From the NCBI RefSeq assembly GCF_947502395.1, contig NZ_CANMZM010000002.1, forward strand, positions 1 to 64,000: a stretch of DNA of 64,000 nt, in the 5' to 3' direction. Below the pieces are notes generated by a model. The model ran no database searches. It saw only the letters and a program-made list of their open reading frames with translations, and was not told the DNA's origin. The position numbers and the translations under genes are program-made. The first letter of the stretch is position 1. The number at the start of each line of letters is the position of its first letter. This DNA is from an uncultured Erythrobacter sp. GTDB lineage: Bacteria > Pseudomonadota > Alphaproteobacteria > Sphingomonadales > Sphingomonadaceae. This document shows positions 61,251-64,000 of this stretch, one piece after another.

Positions 61251-62599
61251 GAGACGCCGCCCTCAATACGCTGCACTTGCGCCAAATAGCGACGCCGCGT
61301 CATTGGCATCATCGCGAGCGGAATCAGCGCAAAGATGAAGGGCACACCAGCTACAGCAAATCTCAGATTGTCCTCCCCAAACACTTGGCTCGAAAGCTCA
61401 CCCACCACGATTGGGCCGAGTGACCCGAACCAGCTGATCGCGAGATAATACAGCGCGACGATCTGTCCCCGAATCTGAGCAGGGGTGATAACCAGCAATG
61501 CCGTCACACCAATGGCCGAGACGATGCCAATCCCCACGGTGTTCAGACACAGCACTGCGAACGCGGACCATGCATCGGGCATAAACATCGGTAGGGCGGC
61601 AGTGGGGACCATGATGAAAAAGCCGATATACATCAGCCGCAAGGCGGCATCTGGCACCCCTTTTGAGGTCCATTTGTCAGAGATCGTCCCCATCAACATC
61701 ATATTGATCGGCCCGATTATGAGGAGGGCGATGCCATTGACCGTGGCATAAGTTTGCGGCGACCAGCCCCATGTCCGTTCAAACACCGGCGCAAGAAAGC
61801 CCTGACTGTAGGCAATCGCCGTCATGCAGCACACGACCATGACAAAGCCGAAATACAGCGCGAAGTTGTCCAAGATGTACTTGAACGCGTCGCCGATCCC
61901 ATTGCCTGCAATCACCTCCTCGCTGGTCTGGGCTGGTCTTCGAGCAGGTTCACGTATGAACAGGAAGAGCGCTGCGAAAAAGAGCCCCGGCAAGCCGACC
62001 ACGATCAGCGTGAACCGCCATGGCTCCAGCTCTCCGAAAAGCGGTAAACTCTGGTTTCCACTAGCTGCCGTCCACGCAATCACCGCGCCTGACAAGAGCG
62101 AGGCGAGCCCCGCACCAATCGGCAGAGCGCTGGAGTAGAATGCGATCGGTTTGCCGCGTTTCTCTGGCGGAAAGCTGTCTCCGATCATGGAGAATGTCGC
62201 GGGGCTGAGGGTTGCCTCCCCGACCCCCACGCCCATGCGTGCGGTGAACAGTTGGAAGAAGTTCTTGGCGGTACCCGTTGCAACTGTCGCAGCCGACCAT
62301 AGTGCCATGCCGATGGCTACAATCCATGTGCGGCGACCTCTGTCGATCAGCCAGCCCATAAAGATCCCGACAAAGCCATAGACCCAAGTGAATGCTGATA
62401 GGAGCCAACCAATCGCCCTGTCAGAAAGCCCGAACTCCGCTTTGATCGGCTCGATCAAGAGGCCGAGAATGTACCGATCAACAAAGCTGAAGATGTAGGC
62501 AAGTGTCAGCAGCAGAACGAGAAGCCAACCAGCGGCGGCGCTAGGATAAGCTTTCGTTTCGCTCTGTTTTTCGCCTTGTGTTTCACCTTCAGAGCTCAT
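61247..62599 (-). CDS. MFS transporter, spinster-like (second)
   Basis: 450 residues and about twelve transmembrane helices. FVDRYILGLLIEPIKAEFGLSD (about 40-61) and GWLIDRGRRTWIVAIGMALWSAAT (loop 2-3 motif) place it in the spinster/hexuronate-like MFS group common in sphingomonad catabolic clusters. It may import pathway acids. ATGA overlaps join it to the VOC gene upstream and the hydrolase gene downstream. Confidence 0.9.
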   Translation of the reverse strand: MSSEGETQGEKQSETKAYPSAAAGWLLVLLLTLAYIFSFVDRYILGLLIEPIKAEFGLSDRAIGWLLSAFTWVYGFVGIFMGWLIDRGRRTWIVAIGMALWSAATVATGTAKNFFQLFTARMGVGVGEATLSPATFSMIGDSFPPEKRGKPIAFYSSALPIGAGLASLLSGAVIAWTAASGNQSLPLFGELEPWRFTLIVVGLPGLFFAALFLFIREPARRPAQTSEEVIAGNGIGDAFKYILDNFALYFGFVMVVCCMTAIAYSQGFLAPVFERTWGWSPQTYATVNGIALLIIGPINMMLMGTISDKWTSKGVPDAALRLMYIGFFIMVPTAALPMFMPDAWSAFAVLCLNTVGIGIVSAIGVTALLVITPAQIRGQIVALYYLAISWFGSLGPIVVGELSSQVFGEDNLRFAVAGVPFIFALIPLAMMPMTRRRYLAQVQRIEGGVS

Positions 62600-63057
62600 C
62601 CGGCGCTCTCCGGAAAGTTGTAGATCACAATCAGATTGTCATCGAAATCGACGATCCCGATCTCTCGGCCAATGCGGCCATCCGCGGTCTTAAGCACTTC
62701 CTCCTTGTAGACAGTCAAGCCTAGATCGCTCGCGCCTGCCATCACAGCATCGGGATCGTGGGTTTCGAGCACAATTGCACTACGGCGCGGATACGCCACA
62801 GATTTCATCGCCACGCTGCCAATTTCGGTTAGAGCCATGATGCGCCTCTGATTGGGGAGATTCAACGTGACAAAACCCAGCTTTGCTCCTTCAGGGATCT
62901 CGAAAATAGGCCGTGAATAGCTCTCCGGATTATCGCCCAGCCGGTATTCGATCTCGAAACCCAAGACGCCCTCATAAAAGGTTAGCGCACGGTCGAGGTC
63001 AGCAACAACAAAATTCGCTCTTTGAAAGCGGACGGGGGCCTTTTCACTTACAGCCAT
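62596..63057 (-). CDS. VOC-fold protein, single module
   Basis: About 153 residues from the ATG at 63057; longer readings would cover the upstream reductase gene. VRFQRANFVVADLDRALTFYEGVLGFEIEYRLG starts the module and IGIVDFDDNLIVIYN ends it, with the usual metal-ligand Glu not obvious. The start overlaps the upstream gene by ten bases. Function unknown. Confidence 0.75.
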   Translation of the reverse strand: MAVSEKAPVRFQRANFVVADLDRALTFYEGVLGFEIEYRLGDNPESYSRPIFEIPEGAKLGFVTLNLPNQRRIMALTEIGSVAMKSVAYPRRSAIVLETHDPDAVMAGASDLGLTVYKEEVLKTADGRIGREIGIVDFDDNLIVIYNFPESAG

Positions 63058-64000
63058 TCTTCGGGTTCTCCACGCACTGAGCAGCATTGGACGCCGACAT
63101 TGGCGCCATAGTATAGGTTGGCGAGGGCCCGGGGCATGGCCGAAAAGCCCTCTTCGATGTCTTGCACGGGCGTCAATCGACCATCCGAAATCCAGCCGGC
63201 GATGTCCTCCATCACCTCTTCCCAACGGTCCAAGTGATTGTAGACAAAGAAGCCGCGCATCACGGCATCGGTGGCTCTGAGCCGCGTGTAGTTGGAGAGC
63301 TTGAAAGGCTCTTCGCGGGTATACTCGCTGATCGAACCGCACAGGACGACGCGGGCATTCATCCGCAGACGCTCAAGGCACGCCTCCAACGTCTCTCCGC
63401 CGACATTGTCGAAGTAGAGATCGATGCCTTCTGGCCTTAACTCATCAAGCTTGGCCTCGGCATCGTCTGCCTTGTAATCAATCGCCGCGCTGCAGCCGTG
63501 TTCGCGGATGAAAGCGCATTTCTCCGCCCCGCCGGCCATCCCCACAACGTCGCACCCCACGACGTTGGCCGCCATCTGGCCGACCATTGAGCCAACGCCG
63601 CCGGCCGCACCGGACAGAACCATGCGATCGCCTTCGCGAGGGGAGCCGCATGCGAAGAGCCCGGCGTGTGCCGAAAGGCCAGTCATGCCGAGCACACCCG
63701 CGCCAAGTGCTGCCGGGAGTCCATTATTGGGCATGCGAAAGAACTTTTCTTGGGAAGTCATGCGGCTGACTTTGTAGGTCTGCCAGCCCATCTGCCCTTG
63801 GACCACCTCGCCTTCGCGCCAATCGGGATGTCGCGACTTCACAACCTGCGCAACGCCGCGCCCGTGGATCACATCGCCAATGTTAAGCGTCGCGTCCCCG
63901 GTGCGAGCCGTGCCCGCCATATACATGCGCATAACGGGTGCGAGGCCCAGGTAGTGAGTGCGCAGCAACACCTCCCCCTCGGCAGGCTCAGGGATGGGTT
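63048..64000 (-). CDS. NADP-dependent MDR reductase (CurA/PTGR-like), 5' end outside the window
   Basis: At least 317 residues are visible and the frame stays open to the window edge, starting within PIPEPAEGEVLLRTHYLGLAP, which matches the beginning of this family, so only about 20-30 residues are missing. The cofactor segment is VLSGAAGGVGSMVGQ, followed by YFDNVGGETLEACL, typical of curcumin reductase and leukotriene B4 12-hydroxydehydrogenase. It reduces a conjugated enone. It heads a minus-strand set with VOC, MFS and hydrolase genes. Confidence 0.88.
   Translation of the reverse strand, partial: PIPEPAEGEVLLRTHYLGLAPVMRMYMAGTARTGDATLNIGDVIHGRGVAQVVKSRHPDWREGEVVQGQMGWQTYKVSRMTSQEKFFRMPNNGLPAALGAGVLGMTGLSAHAGLFACGSPREGDRMVLSGAAGGVGSMVGQMAANVVGCDVVGMAGGAEKCAFIREHGCSAAIDYKADDAEAKLDELRPEGIDLYFDNVGGETLEACLERLRMNARVVLCGSISEYTREEPFKLSNYTRLRATDAVMRGFFVYNHLDRWEEVMEDIAGWISDGRLTPVQDIEEGFSAMPRALANLYYGANVGVQCCSVRGEPEEWL

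Noticed and set aside
1-64000. CRISPR arrays, tRNA or rRNA genes, prophage
   Set aside because: No regularly spaced repeats, no tRNA-like conserved blocks and no phage structural genes were recognised.

Overview
The window looks like a marine-type alphaproteobacterium of the order Sphingomonadales (Erythrobacter/Altererythrobacter-like). The signs are moderate-high GC, many TonB-dependent receptors, CaiB-type CoA-transferases, a HisKA_2 sensor kinase, TTG/GTG starts and dense ATGA-coupled gene strings. This is inference from gene content. No rRNA, tRNA, CRISPR array or replication origin was seen.

Layout. (1) 0.3-5 kb: an IS5-family element (293-1151), an AT-richer methyltransferase and a kinase-fold protein, then gmd and fcl for GDP-L-fucose on the minus strand; this looks like the edge of a surface-glycan locus. 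(2) 5.3-10.2 kb: a cobalamin riboswitch followed by btuB-btuF-btuC-btuD, a complete vitamin B12 uptake operon. (3) 10.2-15 kb: a membrane-anchored haloalkane-dehalogenase-like hydrolase, then a signalling island with a REC-AraC response regulator, a protein holding only sigma region 2, and a TPR/HisKA_2 sensor kinase. (4) 15.4-17 kb: a cysteine-synthase-like enzyme divergent from an Lrp/AsnC regulator. (5) 17-64 kb: one very large catabolic region.

Region 5 appears to be a single regulon. Seven copies of a palindrome, TTGTCCGGACAA or close variants, lie upstream of five transcription-unit starts: 17038, 34773+34813, 39895, 40687+40731 and 53868. Three of these loci are divergent promoters. 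A HutC/UTRA-type GntR regulator at 29095-29847, in the middle of the region, is the best candidate to read them, since the site keeps the GT-N4-AC spacing of that family. Controlled genes include two TonB-dependent receptors, exported VOC proteins, an MFS permease, FAD enzymes, CoA-transferases, acyl-CoA dehydrogenase, MaoC hydratase, a CitE-type lyase, two MmgE/PrpD proteins, aconitase-like LeuC/LeuD homologues and an HMG-CoA-lyase homologue. There are also many C-N hydrolases: three PuuE-like NodB-fold proteins, an amidase-signature amidase, an isochorismatase-like hydrolase and a nitrilase homologue that has lost its catalytic cysteine.

Read together, the genes suggest outer-membrane capture of a nitrogen-containing, probably cyclic-amide or imide molecule, followed by ring opening and deamidation to a substituted dicarboxylic acid. 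CoA activation, hydration and C-C cleavage would then give central metabolites. Part of the set (CaiB, acyl-CoA dehydrogenase, MaoC, CitE, MmgE/PrpD) has the same family make-up as known itaconate-degradation operons. The substrate cannot be read from the sequence; the pathway is a hypothesis. This regulon is the most likely undescribed system in the window.
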